64,000 nucleotides of DNA, from assembly GCF_004361885.1 (NCBI RefSeq), contig NZ_SNWH01000002.1:209068-273067 (forward strand), given 5' to 3'. The position numbers and the translations under genes were made by a program. Under the pieces are notes generated by a model that was not told the DNA's origin, ran no database searches, and saw nothing but the letters and a program-made list of their open reading frames with translations. This document shows, piece by piece, positions 46,241 to 57,455 of this stretch (position 1 is the first letter of the stretch; the number at the start of each line of letters is the position of its first letter). Source of the DNA: Halomonas ventosae. Its GTDB lineage: Bacteria; Pseudomonadota; Gammaproteobacteria; Pseudomonadales; Halomonadaceae.

Positions 46241-46256
46241 AGCAGCCTGCGTGCCA
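46241..46256 (-). promoter_or_regulatory. Sigma-54 (RpoN) promoter of crcZ
   Basis: TGGCACGCAGGCTGCT on the minus strand: TGGCACG is the full -24 consensus and the GG and GC dinucleotides are exactly 10 bp apart. Transcription should start near the G at 46230. CbrB, encoded just upstream, is a GAFTGA-bearing sigma-54 activator. Confidence 0.88.
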
Positions 46257-46330
46257 TTGATGAGTAATTCATTTAAAAACAAGTGGTTGTGAGGGAATAG
46301 AACAGTTCACGTCCTGGCGAGGGAGTGGAG

Positions 46331-46381
46331 TGTTACCCGATTGGCCCCGTCGCGGTGCACTGGCTGTGTGGGAAGGTAACA
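46331..46381. promoter_or_regulatory. Candidate CbrB upstream activating site
   Basis: TGTTACC (46331-46337) and GGTAACA (46375-46381) are perfect inverted 7-mers, 75-125 bp upstream of the sigma-54 promoter, the usual range for an enhancer-binding protein. The half-site resembles the TGTTAC/GTAACA halves I recall for CbrB in Pseudomonas, but the spacer here (37 bp) is longer. Confidence 0.5.
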
Positions 46382-46463
46382 AAGGGTGCAGGCGGGGTGG
46401 CGGGAAGGCAGGCCCGCGGACGATGCCGCGGGTGCTTGCACCATGGTCGCATGGCCCGCCGCC

Positions 46464-47829
<1,366 letters not shown>

Positions 47830-47852
<23 letters not shown>

Positions 47853-50790
47853 CGGTGCGTTCACCATGCTCTGGGTTGAGGGGCAGCCACAGATGGATGC
47901 GGGTGCCTTTGGCCTGCCCCGGGGGCGGGGAGTCGATATCGATCTGGCCGCCGTGCTCGGCGATGATGTTGTAGACCAGTGGCAGGCCGAGCCCCGTGCC
48001 TTCGCCGGGGGGCTTGGTGGTGGTGAAGGGCTCGAACAGGTGGTCGCGTACCCGCGCGTCGATGCCATGGCCCTGATCGGTGACGGTAACATGCAGCCAC
48101 TCACCTTCGGCAGCGGCATCGATGATCACCTCACCGTCCGGCGTGCTGGCGTCGCGGGCATTGCCGAGCAGGTTGACCATCACCTGCAGCAGCCGCTGGG
48201 CATCGCCCTCTACCTCGAGGCCCGCCGGGCAACGGTTATGGTAGTGAACATCCTCGCTCGAGCGGGCCAGGTGGATCAAGTGCAGGGCCTCGTCGGTCAG
48301 CGTGGCCAGCGATACCGGAGCGAAGGACCGGCCTGCCACGTGGCGACCGCCATGGGCGAAGCCCACCAGCGACTCGACGATGCGCGAGATGCGATCGGTA
48401 AGTTGCTGGATCTGGCTGGCGGTCTCCCGCACCTCCGGGTCGTCGGTATCGTAGCGCAGGTTCTGGGCCAGTGAGGAGATGCCGGTGACGGGGTTGCCGA
48501 TCTCGTGGGCTACGCCCGCCGCCAGCTGGCCGATGGAGGCCAGGCGCGCGGCATGCACCAGCTCGTCCTCCAGCCACTTCATCTCGCTGTGGTCCTCCAC
48601 CAGCACCACGGTGCCGCCACGCATCTGCTCGTCGGCCTCGAGCTCGGCCTTGTGCAGGCTCAGGTAGCGCGTGGTGCCGGAAAGCGTCACCGGCTGCTTG
48701 TAGAGGTGGTCATGATGTTCCAGCAGCACGCGTCCCAGCAGGTCTCGCCAGGGCGGTGGCAGGCCATCACGGTGCGCACCGACCACGCGGCTGCCGTCGA
48801 TGCCGGAGAGCTTGGCAAGGGCGTCGTTCCATATCAGCAGCTCGTCGTCGACGCCGAAGGCGCACAGGCCCACCGGGAGCCGGGTGAGGATGCGGCGATG
48901 GTAGCGACGCAGGCCGTCGAGTTCCCGGGCCAGGCCGGTCAGCCGGGTGCGGTAAGCCTCCAGGCGGCTCTCGATGAAGTGGATGTCGTCAGTGGGTTCC
49001 AGCCCGCCGCGACGATAGGGCAGGTGGCGGTCGACGATGTCTTGGGCTACTGAAGGGCCCATCACCCCCGAGAGGTTGGCTTGGATGCGGTCGCGCAGTC
49101 GGCGCAGGGCGTAGGGGCGATCATCCAGCGCCGACAGACCCAGGTCGGCCAGGGCACGCTCGACCTCGCGACCGGCGACCTCTTCGCCCAGGGCACGGGC
49201 CAGGTGGTGCTTGAACTCCTCGCCGTTGCCCACCACCAGCGGCAGGCGCTTGGGGCGGATCACCGCATCCACCGAGCAGGCCTCGGCGGCGGCCCGCTCG
49301 CCAGCGGACGTTGGCGTGAGCAGCGAGACCAGGATCAGGGTCAGGATGTTGGCCGTCAGCGAGACCAGGGTCACCACATACCAGACCGGCTCGCCGGCCA
49401 GTGCCTCGAGGCCCGGCGGCAGCAGCACCAGCGCCGGGACGTCACTGAGCAGGGGCACCCAGGTGCCGGCGAGCCATACCAGCACCCCCGCCGTCAGCCC
49501 GCTGACCATGCCCTTGCGGTTGGCACCCGGCCAGTAGAGCAGCGCCAGCATGCCCGGCAGGCACTGAGCCATGCCGATGAAGGCGGCCAGGCCCAGGGTG
49601 GTGAGGTCGTGGTTCACCCCCACCAGGCGGTAGAACAGCCAGCCGCCGAGGATCACCGCCACGATCAGGGCGCGGCGCAGCCAGCGCAGCCAGCGATACA
49701 GATCGGGCTGGTCCACCGGCGGGTGGGCGACCAGCACGACATGGTTGAGGATCATGCCCGACAGGGCCAGGGAAATGATGATCATGGTGCCACTGGTCGC
49801 GGCCAGACCGGCGATGAACACCAGCCCCTGCAGCCACAGCGACTCGGAGAGGCCGTAGGCCAGGTAGGCGCTGCCCAGCACGCCGGCATCGAGTCCCAGG
49901 CGCTGGGCGGCCCACAGGATCAGCGGAACCGGCAGTGCCATCAGCAGCAGGAACAGCGGCAGTGACCAGGCGGCCTGGAGCAGGGTGCGCCGTGACAAGG
50001 TTTCGGCGAAGGTGATATGGAACATGTGCGGCATCAGCAAGGCTGCAGCGAAGAACAGCAACAGCAGGGTACGCCATTGGGCGGGGTCGAGATGCTTGAT
50101 GTGTGCCTGGGCTGCCTGTCCCGGGCCCTCCAGCCAGCTCTGGAGGTCCGCGGGTCCGTCGAACACCACGAACAGCGCGAAGGCGCCCAGGACCAGCATG
50201 GCGGTGAGCTTGACCAGCGATTCCACGGCGATCACCGCGAGCAGGGTGTCGTGGCGGGCGTGGAGTCGGGTGTGGCGGGCGCCGAAGAGGATGGCGAACA
50301 GTGCGATCAGCGCGCAGAACAGCAGGGCCAGCAGCGCCGGCGAGGCGGTGCCGGTCATCAGGTAGATGGTGTCGCCCAGGGTCTGTACCTGGAGGGCCAA
50401 CAGCGGCAGCACGGCCAGCAGGCTGACCAAGGTGATCAGGGTGCCGACCCAGCGCGAGCGGAAGCGCAAGGCGAAGAGATCGGCCAGCGAGGTCAACTGG
50501 TAGGTGCGGGTCATGCGCTGGATCGGCACCAGCAGTACCGGGGCGAGCAGGAAGGTGCCTGCCACCCCCAGGTAGTAGGCCAGGTATCCATAGCCGGCCT
50601 CTTTGGCCAGCTCAAGGCTGCCGTAGATTGCCCAGCCACTGGCGTAGACCCCCAGCGCCAGGGTATAGACCGCCGGATGGCGCGCGAGGCGGATGGGGAT
50701 CCAGTGTCGTTCCACCGCCAGGGCAGCGAGGAACAGCAGCAACAGGTAGCCGCTACCCAGCGCCAGCAGGCCGCCAAGGCTAGCGTTCAT
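47830..50790 (-). CDS. cbrA: Sensor histidine kinase CbrA with SLC5-type transporter domain
   Basis: 986-aa membrane kinase that pairs with CbrB. The N-terminal about 500 residues form a sodium/solute-symporter-like (SLC5) domain with 12-13 helices; Pseudomonas CbrA was shown to transport histidine, but the ligand here is unknown. A linker and PAS-like domain (about 640-740) follow, then the dimerisation helix with His762 in LAAGVAHEIGNPVTG, the N-box VMVNLLGNARDAS near 873 and G-boxes TDQGHGID and GEGTGLGLPLV. Start ATG 50790 lies inside cbrX (11-bp overlap), so translation is probably coupled to it. Overlaps cbrB by 23 bp. Confidence 0.94.
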
Positions 50791-50956
50791 CGCGCTTTCT
50801 TTTCTGCTCCAGCCACAGTGTCAGGGCGATCAGTACCCCCCAGATGACGAAGGGGCGGTACCAGGCCACCTCGGGACTGGCCCAGCCGCTCATCAGCAGC
50901 GGCGAGAGCAGGTAGCCGCCGAAGACCAGCAACAGCATGATGCGATAGACGTACAT
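50780..50956 (-). CDS. cbrX: Small membrane protein CbrX, upstream of cbrA
   Basis: 58-aa protein from ATG 50956, with AGGAG seven bases upstream. Two hydrophobic segments (IMLLLVFGGYLLSPLLMSG and VIWGVLIALTLWL) are separated by ASPEVAWYRPF, and the tail is charged (EQKRKRDER). Its last 11 bp overlap the cbrA start, which suggests that its translation opens the cbrA ribosome-binding site. Pseudomonas has a small coupled frame, cbrX, in the same place. 12 bp after gluQ. Too short for many gene finders. Confidence 0.82.
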   Translation of the reverse strand: MYVYRIMLLLVFGGYLLSPLLMSGWASPEVAWYRPFVIWGVLIALTLWLEQKRKRDER

Positions 50957-50968
50957 GGCAGGCTCCTA

Positions 50969-51862
50969 TCAGGGCGCGAGGTGGCCGGTCTGGCGGTGGG
51001 CCTCGGCGTGGAGCCGGGAGACCTCCCAGTGGCCGATGGCCCATGTCAGCTGCTCGGCCACCGGGGCCATGGCAAGCGCGAAAGGCGGCGCCTGATCGAG
51101 CGCGATCAGCGCCGCATGCAGCAGCGCACGCACGGCATCGCCCTGCTCTGGCAGGGGTGGTGCCAGGTTCTGCTTGGAGAGCTTCTGGCCATCCTCGCCG
51201 ATGATCAGCGGCAGATGCAGGTAGCGAGGCTCGGGGGCACCCAGTGCGTGCTGCAGCTGGCGCTGCCAGGGGGTGTTGTCGAGCAGGTCGACGCCGCGCA
51301 CCACGTCACTGATGCCCTGCTCGGCATCGTCGACCACCACGGCGAGCTGGTAGGCCCAGAGACCGTCCTTGCGTCGCAGCACCACGTCGCCAAGCGCGGC
51401 CGGGTCGAAGTGTTGCTCGCCGAACAGGCGGTCCTGCCAGATGACTGGACGCAGGCCGAGGTCGCTGCGCAGTCGCCAGGCGACCGGTTTGCCGGGCTCG
51501 CACACCCCGTCCCGGCACCAGCCAGGATAAATACGGTAGTCGCGCCACTGCCGACGCGAGCAGCTGCAGGGGTAGGCGAGCCCCAGGCCCTTGAGCCGCT
51601 CCAGGGCGGCGGCATAGGCGTCGTTTCGCTCATGCTGCCAGCTGACCGGGCCATCCCAGTGCAGGCCGAAGGCCTCGAGCTGGCGCAGGATGGTGTCGGC
51701 GGCTCCGGCGGGGCAGCGTGGCGGGTCGATGTCCTCGATACGCAGCCGCCACTCGCCGCCTGCTCGGCGGGCGTCCAGGAAGCTGGCCAGGGCCGCCACC
51801 AGCGAACCGAAATGCAACGGCCCCGAGGGGGTCGGCGCGAAGCGTCCACGGTAGTCGCTCAT
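50969..51862 (-). CDS. gluQ: Glutamyl-Q tRNA(Asp) synthetase GluQ
   Basis: Loads glutamate onto queuosine 34 of tRNA-Asp. 297 aa, about half a GluRS, with no anticodon-binding domain. ATG 51862 has GGGAGG upstream. HIGH-type motif [18 protein letters not shown]; zinc site [26 protein letters not shown]-type motif DGQKLSKQN. Follows dksA by 89 bp, the conserved dksA-gluQ pair, and precedes cbrX by 12 bp, so cbrXAB may be read from the dksA transcript as well as its own promoter. Confidence 0.95.
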   Translation of the reverse strand: MSDYRGRFAPTPSGPLHFGSLVAALASFLDARRAGGEWRLRIEDIDPPRCPAGAADTILRQLEAFGLHWDGPVSWQHERNDAYAAALERLKGLGLAYPCSCSRRQWRDYRIYPGWCRDGVCEPGKPVAWRLRSDLGLRPVIWQDRLFGEQHFDPAALGDVVLRRKDGLWAYQLAVVVDDAEQGISDVVRGVDLLDNTPWQRQLQHALGAPEPRYLHLPLIIGEDGQKLSKQNLAPPLPEQGDAVRALLHAALIALDQAPPFALAMAPVAEQLTWAIGHWEVSRLHAEAHRQTGHLAP

Positions 51863-51895
51863 CGCTGCCTCCCGTGGGGCCGGGCCGCTATGCAA

Positions 51896-51917
51896 ACGGG
51901 CACCCTGGGGTGCCCGT
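51896..51917 (-). terminator. Hairpin between dksA and gluQ
   Basis: ACGGGCACC and GGTGCCCGT form a perfect 9-bp stem with a CTGG-type loop, 35 bp past dksA, followed on the minus strand by TTTGC. Probably a partial terminator. Confidence 0.6.
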
Positions 51918-51951
51918 CGCGGAGTGGGAGTGTGGCGATCGACATGGCGCG

Positions 51952-52389
51952 TCAGCCGCCCAGCTGCTTTTCCTTGAGTTCGGCCAGGGTCTTGCAGTCT
52001 ACGCACAGGGTGGCGGTGGGGCGGGCCTCGAGCCGGCGGATACCGATCTCCACGCCGCAGGCCTCGCAGAAGCCGTAGTCGTCCTCGTCGATCTTCTCGA
52101 GTGTCTCGTTGATCTTCTTGAGCAGCTTGCGCTCGCGATCGCGGGTGCGCAGCTCCAGGTTGAAGCCCTCTTCCTGGGTGGCGCGATCGGCGGGGTCGGC
52201 GTAGTTGTTCGCCTCCTCCTGTAGGTGGCGCACGGTGCGGTCGACTTCTTCCATGAGCTCCTGTTTCCAGCCCAGCAGGATCTGTCGGAAGTGCTCCAGC
52301 TGTTTGTCGTTCATGTACTCTTCACCCGGCGCCGGCTCGTACGGGGTGAACTTCTTGGGAGCATCCATCTTCTTTTCAGCTACTGGCAT
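51952..52389 (-). CDS. dksA: RNA polymerase-binding transcription factor DksA
   Basis: Works with ppGpp in the stringent response by entering the RNA polymerase secondary channel. 145 aa. Coiled coil about 30-105 with the tip DPADRA carrying Asp65, Asp68 and Ala70, equivalent to the functional E. coli tip residues; zinc-finger cysteines 108, 111, 129 and 132 are all present, so this is the canonical zinc form. ATG 52389; a second Met at position 8 is possible. gluQ follows; sfsA and the aminotransferase are divergent, as in many gammaproteobacteria. Confidence 0.97.
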   Translation of the reverse strand: MPVAEKKMDAPKKFTPYEPAPGEEYMNDKQLEHFRQILLGWKQELMEEVDRTVRHLQEEANNYADPADRATQEEGFNLELRTRDRERKLLKKINETLEKIDEDDYGFCEACGVEIGIRRLEARPTATLCVDCKTLAELKEKQLGG

Positions 52390-52608
52390 GGGACTGCCTC
52401 GCTACTTAAGTGACTACTGATCAATACCCGCCGTGATGCATGGTATCTCACGCCAAAGGGGTGCTTGTTTAGCGTAAATAGCGCAACCGTGCAACCTCTT
52501 CCGGTAGCGGAACTGCGCCGGCGCGCCAAAAGTCGTAAGATGCCGATTTTGCCCTTAGGCTGCGGCAAAGATGCCCGCCGTGCTGCGATGTATCAGAGGA
52601 GCCGTTGC

Positions 52609-53769
52609 ATGTCTTGGAATCCGCGTGTCGAGCGCATCGCCCCCTTCCGCGTGATGAGCCTGCTGGAGACGGCCCAGGCCCGGGAAGCTGCCGGGCACGA
52701 TATCATCCATCTGGAGGTCGGCGAGCCCGATTTCCCGACGCCCGAGCCGGTGCTCGAGGCTGGCCGTGCCGCGCTGTCGGCTGGGCATACCCGCTACACG
52801 CCGGCGGCGGGGCTGCCGGCGCTGCGCGAGGCGATCGCCGGCCACTACGCCGAGCACTTCGGTGCCGCCGTCGACCCCAGACGCATCCTGATTACGCCTG
52901 GCGCTTCCGGAGCGCTGCTGCTGGTCAGCCAGCTGCTGGTGGGCCCGGGTGACCGGGTGCTGATGGCCGATCCCAACTATCCGTGCAATCGCCACTTCAT
53001 GGCCCTGGCCGGTGCCGAGGTAGATACCGTGGCGGTCGGCTCGGCCAGTAGCTGGCAGCTGGATGCGGGGCTCGTCGAGGCTCACTGGTGCGACGCCACC
53101 CGCCTGGCGATGCTCGCCACGCCCTCCAATCCCACCGGCCACATGCTCGATGCGGGGCAACTCGCGGCAGTCGCCGAGACGGTGGCGGCGCATGGTGGCC
53201 ACCTGCTGGTGGACGAGATCTACCAGGGCCTATGCTTCGATCTCGCGCCGCTCTCGGTGGCCTCGATCAGCCCAGACGCCTTCGTGGCCAACAGCTTCTC
53301 CAAGTACTTCGGCATGACCGGCTGGCGCTTGGGCTGGCTGCTGGCGCCCGAGGCCGCGGTGGAGCCGCTGACCCGGCTGGCCCAGAACGTCTTCCTGGCG
53401 GCCTCCACACCGGCTCAGCATGCCGCCCTGGCTGCCTTCACGCCGGAGTGTCACGGCATCCTCGAGGCCCGGCGCAGCGAGCTTGGGCGCCGCCGCGATG
53501 CCCTGCTGGCGGGACTCTCACGGCTGGGGTTAGCCCCGTCACTGCCGCCTCAGGGGGCCTTCTACCTGTGGCTCGATATTTCGCGCTACAGCAACGACAG
53601 TGAGGCCTTCTGCCAGGCGTTGCTCGAGGAGGAGAATGTCGCCATCACCCCCGGCACCGACTTTGCCCTGCGCGGCGGTGAGCATCATGTGCGTATCGCC
53701 TTTACCACCGGCGAGGCCCGGCTGGCAGAGGCCGTAAGCCGTCTCGAGCGCTTCCTGGCGCGTCGCTGA
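52609..53769 (+). CDS. PLP-dependent class I/II aminotransferase
   Basis: Fold-type I aminotransferase, 386 aa from ATG 52609 with AGAGGAG upstream; the frame extends further but without homology. The PLP lysine is Lys232 in ANSFSKYFGMTGWRLGW; Asn174 in TPSNPTG, the Asp/Tyr pair in LVDEIYQG and the C-terminal substrate Arg (HVRIAF) are in place. Most like the AspC/alanine-type (AspB) group found beside dksA/sfsA in pseudomonads; the exact substrate is not readable. sfsA starts on the last base of its stop codon. Confidence 0.88.
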   Translation: MSWNPRVERIAPFRVMSLLETAQAREAAGHDIIHLEVGEPDFPTPEPVLEAGRAALSAGHTRYTPAAGLPALREAIAGHYAEHFGAAVDPRRILITPGASGALLLVSQLLVGPGDRVLMADPNYPCNRHFMALAGAEVDTVAVGSASSWQLDAGLVEAHWCDATRLAMLATPSNPTGHMLDAGQLAAVAETVAAHGGHLLVDEIYQGLCFDLAPLSVASISPDAFVANSFSKYFGMTGWRLGWLLAPEAAVEPLTRLAQNVFLAASTPAQHAALAAFTPECHGILEARRSELGRRRDALLAGLSRLGLAPSLPPQGAFYLWLDISRYSNDSEAFCQALLEEENVAITPGTDFALRGGEHHVRIAFTTGEARLAEAVSRLERFLARR

Positions 53770-54527
53770 TGGAGTATCCGGCCCTGGTCCCGGGGATCCT
53801 GCAGCGTCGCTATAAGCGCTTCCTGGCTGACGTGCGCCTCGCAGACGGTCGTGAGGTGGTGGCCCACTGCCCCAACACCGGCTCGATGCGGGCGGTCGAC
53901 GTGCCGGGCTGCCGTGTCTGGCTGGCGCTCAGCGACAATCCCGCCCGCAAGCTGGCCTGGACCTGGGAGCTGATTGAACTGCCCCAGCCCGATGGCACCA
54001 CGGCGACGACCTCGGTGCATACCGGGCGGGCCAACCGTATCGTCGAGGAAGCGTTGCGCGCGGGACGTGTGGCGGAGCTGGCGGGCTATGAGCAGATCCG
54101 CCGCGAGGCCGCGGTGGAGGGCGCGAGGCTCGATTTCCGTCTCGACGACCCTGAACGCGGTACCACCTTCGTCGAGGTCAAGCAGGTGACGCTGAAGGAG
54201 AGCGACGGGCACGGCTACTTCCCCGACGCGGTGAGCGTGCGGGGTCGCAAGCACCTCGAGGCGCTGGCGGCATTGGCCGCCCGTGGACAGCGCGCCGTGC
54301 TGCTGTTCTGCGTGGCCCACGAGGGCATCGAGGATGTGGCCCCCGCGGCCCACCTAGACCCGGCCTATGCCGCGAGCCTGCATGAGGTGGCGGGCCGGGG
54401 CGTGGAAGTGCTGGCACGGCGCTGTGAGGTGATGCGCGAGGCCGGGGTGCCGCTGGCGATACGCCTGGGGCCAGCGCTGCCGGTGGACCTTGCGCGACGC
54501 TTCACCGGCGGTCAGCGGTCGATATAG
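53769..54527 (+). CDS. sfsA: DNA/RNA nuclease SfsA family protein
   Basis: 252 aa. Named for sugar-fermentation stimulation in E. coli; homologues carry an OB-like N-terminus and a PD-(D/E)xK nuclease fold. Conserved: RYKRFLADVRLADG, AHCPNTGSM, the nuclease-like FVEVKQVTLKE and GYFPDAVSVRGRKHLE. One-base overlap with the aminotransferase (TGATG). Convergent with the DUF4426 gene, overlapping its 3' end by 16 bp. Divergent dksA region as in E. coli. Confidence 0.93.
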   Translation: MEYPALVPGILQRRYKRFLADVRLADGREVVAHCPNTGSMRAVDVPGCRVWLALSDNPARKLAWTWELIELPQPDGTTATTSVHTGRANRIVEEALRAGRVAELAGYEQIRREAAVEGARLDFRLDDPERGTTFVEVKQVTLKESDGHGYFPDAVSVRGRKHLEALAALAARGQRAVLLFCVAHEGIEDVAPAAHLDPAYAASLHEVAGRGVEVLARRCEVMREAGVPLAIRLGPALPVDLARRFTGGQRSI

Positions 54528-54967
54528 AAGCGCTGGATGAAACTCACCTCGGCAGGCTCGGCATTGCGGTCATAGCGCACGCGCAGGTCGAAGCGCATCG
54601 GCTCGTCCTCGTGGATGCGAAACACTGCCACTTGGGAGGGTATGTCATCGATGCGCAGACTGCGAAACGACAGCGGCGTGGGATCATCCCCCTCGAGCCC
54701 GGCGATGCGCCCCTCGACCGAGGCGGTGACGGGGCGAGTCGAGCCATCTTCGAGCTCCTTCAATACGCTGACGTTGAGCAGGGCCATGACCTGGCTGCGT
54801 TGGATGCCGTGCTCGCGCGCCACCGCCTTCGGCAGGAAGCTGGTGTTCACGGCGCTGTAGTGGATCTGGTAGTCCCCTACCTGTTCGAACTGCTGGGCCT
54901 GGGCCGGCAGCGTCAGCAGCAGCGCCAGGCTCATGGCCAGGGCTGCCAGGTGGTCTCGAATCCTCAT
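54512..54967 (-). CDS. DUF4426 secreted protein
   Basis: 151 aa from ATG 54967, with GGAGGGAG upstream. A Sec signal peptide (RIRDHLAALAMSLALLLTLPAQAQ) predicts export to the periplasm. The mature part is beta-rich, with the family stretch YQIHYSAVNTSFLPKAVA and the ending FIQRFYIDR. Function unknown; the gene is linked to metW/metX in pseudomonads, as here (37 bp after metW). Overlaps the convergent sfsA end by 16 bp. Confidence 0.85.
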   Translation of the reverse strand: MRIRDHLAALAMSLALLLTLPAQAQQFEQVGDYQIHYSAVNTSFLPKAVAREHGIQRSQVMALLNVSVLKELEDGSTRPVTASVEGRIAGLEGDDPTPLSFRSLRIDDIPSQVAVFRIHEDEPMRFDLRVRYDRNAEPAEVSFIQRFYIDR

Positions 54968-55004
54968 CGGTTCTCCCTCCGGTAGCTTGCGCGCGCCTCC
55001 CGGG

Positions 55005-55607
55005 TCATGCCCTGCGGCGGGCGACCCGGAAGATGGCGATCTCGCCGAACAGGTTGGGCCACAGTCGCGAGGTCCAGCGTCCCTCATGATCACCGATGCC
55101 CACCGCCCGATCGACAATGCTCAGACCCTTGTCGCGGCACAGGCGTTCAAAGTCGTTGAAGGTTGACAGGTGAATGTTGGGGGTATCGTACCAGGCATGG
55201 GGCAGAGAGCGGGACACCGGCATATAGCCCTTGAAACCCAGGTAGGCGCGATGGCGCCAGTAGGCGAAGTTGGGAAAGGTGATGATGCACTCCTCGGCGA
55301 CGCGCAGCATTTCGTCGAGCATCAGGTCCGGGCGGCGCAGCGCTTGCAGCGCCTGGGTCATGACCACTAGATCGCAGGCATCGTCCTCGAAGTTGGCCAG
55401 CCCTTCGTCGAGGTTCTGCTCGATGACGTTGACGCCCTTGGCCAGGCAGGCGGTAATACCGTCGGGATCGATCTCCAGGCCATAGCCGGTGACCTGCTTG
55501 TCGCGGGCCAGCGCTGCCAACAGCGTGCCCTCGCCGCAGCCCAGGTCGAGCATCCTCGCGCCCCGCGGGACCCAATCGTGAATCAGCTTGAGGTCGGCGC
55601 GCATCAT
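55005..55607 (-). CDS. metW: Methionine biosynthesis protein MetW
   Basis: 200-aa SAM-methyltransferase-like protein needed for full activity of MetX-type homoserine acyltransferases in several proteobacteria. SAM-type motif [27 protein letters not shown] and the MetW-specific [16 protein letters not shown] and [13 protein letters not shown] are present. The start is one of two adjacent ATGs (55607 or 55604). Overlaps metX by 4 bp, consistent with a metX-metW complex. Confidence 0.95.
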   Translation of the reverse strand: MMRADLKLIHDWVPRGARMLDLGCGEGTLLAALARDKQVTGYGLEIDPDGITACLAKGVNVIEQNLDEGLANFEDDACDLVVMTQALQALRRPDLMLDEMLRVAEECIITFPNFAYWRHRAYLGFKGYMPVSRSLPHAWYDTPNIHLSTFNDFERLCRDKGLSIVDRAVGIGDHEGRWTSRLWPNLFGEIAIFRVARRRA

Positions 55608-56761
55608 GGGCGGTCCTCCAGGCCCTGGTCGTGGGCGACGCGGTTCATGAAGGCGGCGAAGACCGCCTGGTAGCGCGGCTCAGGCATCAGGAAGGCGTCG
55701 TGGCCATGCGGCGAGTCGATGTTGGCGTAGCTGACCGCTTTGTTGGCGCGGATCAGGGCGTTGACCAGCTCCTTGGAGCGCGAGGGCGGGAAGCGCCAGT
55801 CGGTGGAGAAGCTGACCACCAGGAAGGGACAGGCGGCGGGGGCCAGGGCCCGGGCCAGGTCGCCGCCATGGGCCGCGGCCGGGTCGAAGTAGTCCAGTGC
55901 CTTGGTCATCAGCAGATAGGTGTTGGCATCGAAGGCGTTGGAGAAGGTATCGCCCTGATAGCGCAGGTAGGACTCCACCTGGAACTCCACGTCGTAGCCG
56001 AAGTTCAGGTCGTCGCTGCGCAGGTCGCGGCCGAACTTGCTGCCCATGGCATCTTCGGAGAGGTAGGTGATGTGACCCACCATGCGAGCGAGCTTGAGGC
56101 CGCGGCGTGGCACCGTGGCATGGTTGGCGTACCAGCCCTCAAGGAAGTCGCGATCGGAGCGTATCGCCTGGCGGGCTACCTCGTTGAAGGCAATATTCTG
56201 TGCTGATAGCTTCGGCGTCGCGGCGATGACCACCGCATTGGCGATACGCTCGGGATAGGAGAGGCTCCACTGCAGCACCTGCATGCCCCCCAGGCTGCCG
56301 CCGATCACCGCGGCGAAGCGTTTGATGCCCAGCCGGTCGGCCAGGCGCGCCTGGCTGTGGACCCAATCTTCTACGGTCATGATCGGGAAGTCGGGCCCCC
56401 ACTGGTGTCCCGTCGCCGGGTTCTCGCTGCTGGGACCGGTGCTGCCGTGGCAGCCGCCGAGGTTGTTCAGCGAGACCACGAAGAAGCGTTCGGTGTCGAT
56501 CGACTTGCCGGGACCGATATGCGCATCCCACCAGCCCGGCTTGCGCTCGTCACGGGTGTGGTAGCCGGCCGCATGATGGTGGCCGGAGAGCGCATGGCAT
56601 ACCAGAATGGCATTGGAGCGCTCGGCGTTGAGGGTGCCATAGGTCTCGTATACCAGGTCATAGGCGGGCAGTGTCCGGCCGCAAACCAAGGGAAGGGGGT
56701 CATCGAAGTGTGCCGTTTCGGGCGTCACCAGGCCGACCGAATCAGGGGGGAACTCGGGCAT
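55604..56761 (-). CDS. metX: Homoserine O-acyltransferase MetX
   Basis: Activates homoserine for methionine synthesis. 385 aa alpha/beta hydrolase from ATG 56761; the earlier in-frame ATG (56836) overlaps yggT. Catalytic triad: Ser156 in [10 protein letters not shown], Asp321 in STDWRFPP and His354 in DSPHGHDAF. Gammaproteobacterial MetX paired with MetW generally uses succinyl-CoA rather than acetyl-CoA, so the product may be O-succinylhomoserine; the sequence alone does not settle this for me. Order yggS-proC-yggT-metX-metW is conserved in Pseudomonas. Confidence 0.95.
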   Translation of the reverse strand: MPEFPPDSVGLVTPETAHFDDPLPLVCGRTLPAYDLVYETYGTLNAERSNAILVCHALSGHHHAAGYHTRDERKPGWWDAHIGPGKSIDTERFFVVSLNNLGGCHGSTGPSSENPATGHQWGPDFPIMTVEDWVHSQARLADRLGIKRFAAVIGGSLGGMQVLQWSLSYPERIANAVVIAATPKLSAQNIAFNEVARQAIRSDRDFLEGWYANHATVPRRGLKLARMVGHITYLSEDAMGSKFGRDLRSDDLNFGYDVEFQVESYLRYQGDTFSNAFDANTYLLMTKALDYFDPAAAHGGDLARALAPAACPFLVVSFSTDWRFPPSRSKELVNALIRANKAVSYANIDSPHGHDAFLMPEPRYQAVFAAFMNRVAHDQGLEDRP

Positions 56762-56798
56762 CTGTCGTGTCGTGTCCAGTCGTGGGTATCGGCCGGCC

Positions 56799-57392
56799 TT
56801 ACAGGCCGACCAGGGCACCGGCGATGCCGGCGGCACGGGTCAGCGAGCCCACCACGATACCATCGATCAGGCTGATGGCGATGAATACCACGATGGGCGA
56901 GAGATCGATCATGCCCAGCGGCGGAATCACCCGGCGCACCGGCGCCATGATCGGCTCCACCAGCTGCATCACCAGCAGAGCGCCCGGATGGCTGGCCTGG
57001 GGGGCGACCCAGCTGAGGATGATCATCACGATCAAGGCGAAGAAGTAGATCTTGAGAATGGCATTGGCGATGGCGGCCAGCGAGCCAAGCACCACACCGG
57101 TGATCGGCGCCATGCCGAAGCCGGCGATCTGCAGGATCGCGATGATGGCGATCGCCTTGATCACGAAGGCCGTGGCCAGGGTGGCCAGGTCAAAGCGGCC
57201 CATCACCGGTCCCAGAAAGCTCTGGAAGGGGCGTACCGCCGGTTGAGTGACCTTCACTACCGACTGGCTGATGGGATTGTAGTAGTCGGCTCGGGATGCC
57301 TGCAGCAAAAAGCGCAGCATCAGCAAAAAGATATAGATGTTGATTAGGGTGTTTACCAGCAGCAGGCCGGCGCTTCCCAGTTGACTGCCCAT
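56799..57392 (-). CDS. yggT: YggT family membrane protein
   Basis: 197 aa with two YGGT repeats, each of two transmembrane helices (repeat 1 near residues 10-90, repeat 2 near 100-190). Helices such as [15 protein letters not shown] and [14 protein letters not shown] show the pattern. In E. coli it has been linked to osmotic-shock tolerance, a fitting trait for a halophile, but the mechanism is unknown. 63 bp after proC and 37 bp before metX. Confidence 0.93.
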   Translation of the reverse strand: MGSQLGSAGLLLVNTLINIYIFLLMLRFLLQASRADYYNPISQSVVKVTQPAVRPFQSFLGPVMGRFDLATLATAFVIKAIAIIAILQIAGFGMAPITGVVLGSLAAIANAILKIYFFALIVMIILSWVAPQASHPGALLVMQLVEPIMAPVRRVIPPLGMIDLSPIVVFIAISLIDGIVVGSLTRAAGIAGALVGL

Positions 57393-57455
57393 CGGGGCTC
57401 CTCCATGTTCTTGAATCGTCGTCGTGTCAGCCCGCGTGCTTGCCGGGCTGTCGGG

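Noticed and set aside
45797..46272. Open frames of 142-156 codons on both strands between pcnB and cbrB
   Set aside because: They translate the CAACAA clusters into Asn/Gln/Thr or Leu/Val runs and have no ribosome-binding site. The non-coding CrcZ reading explains the region better.
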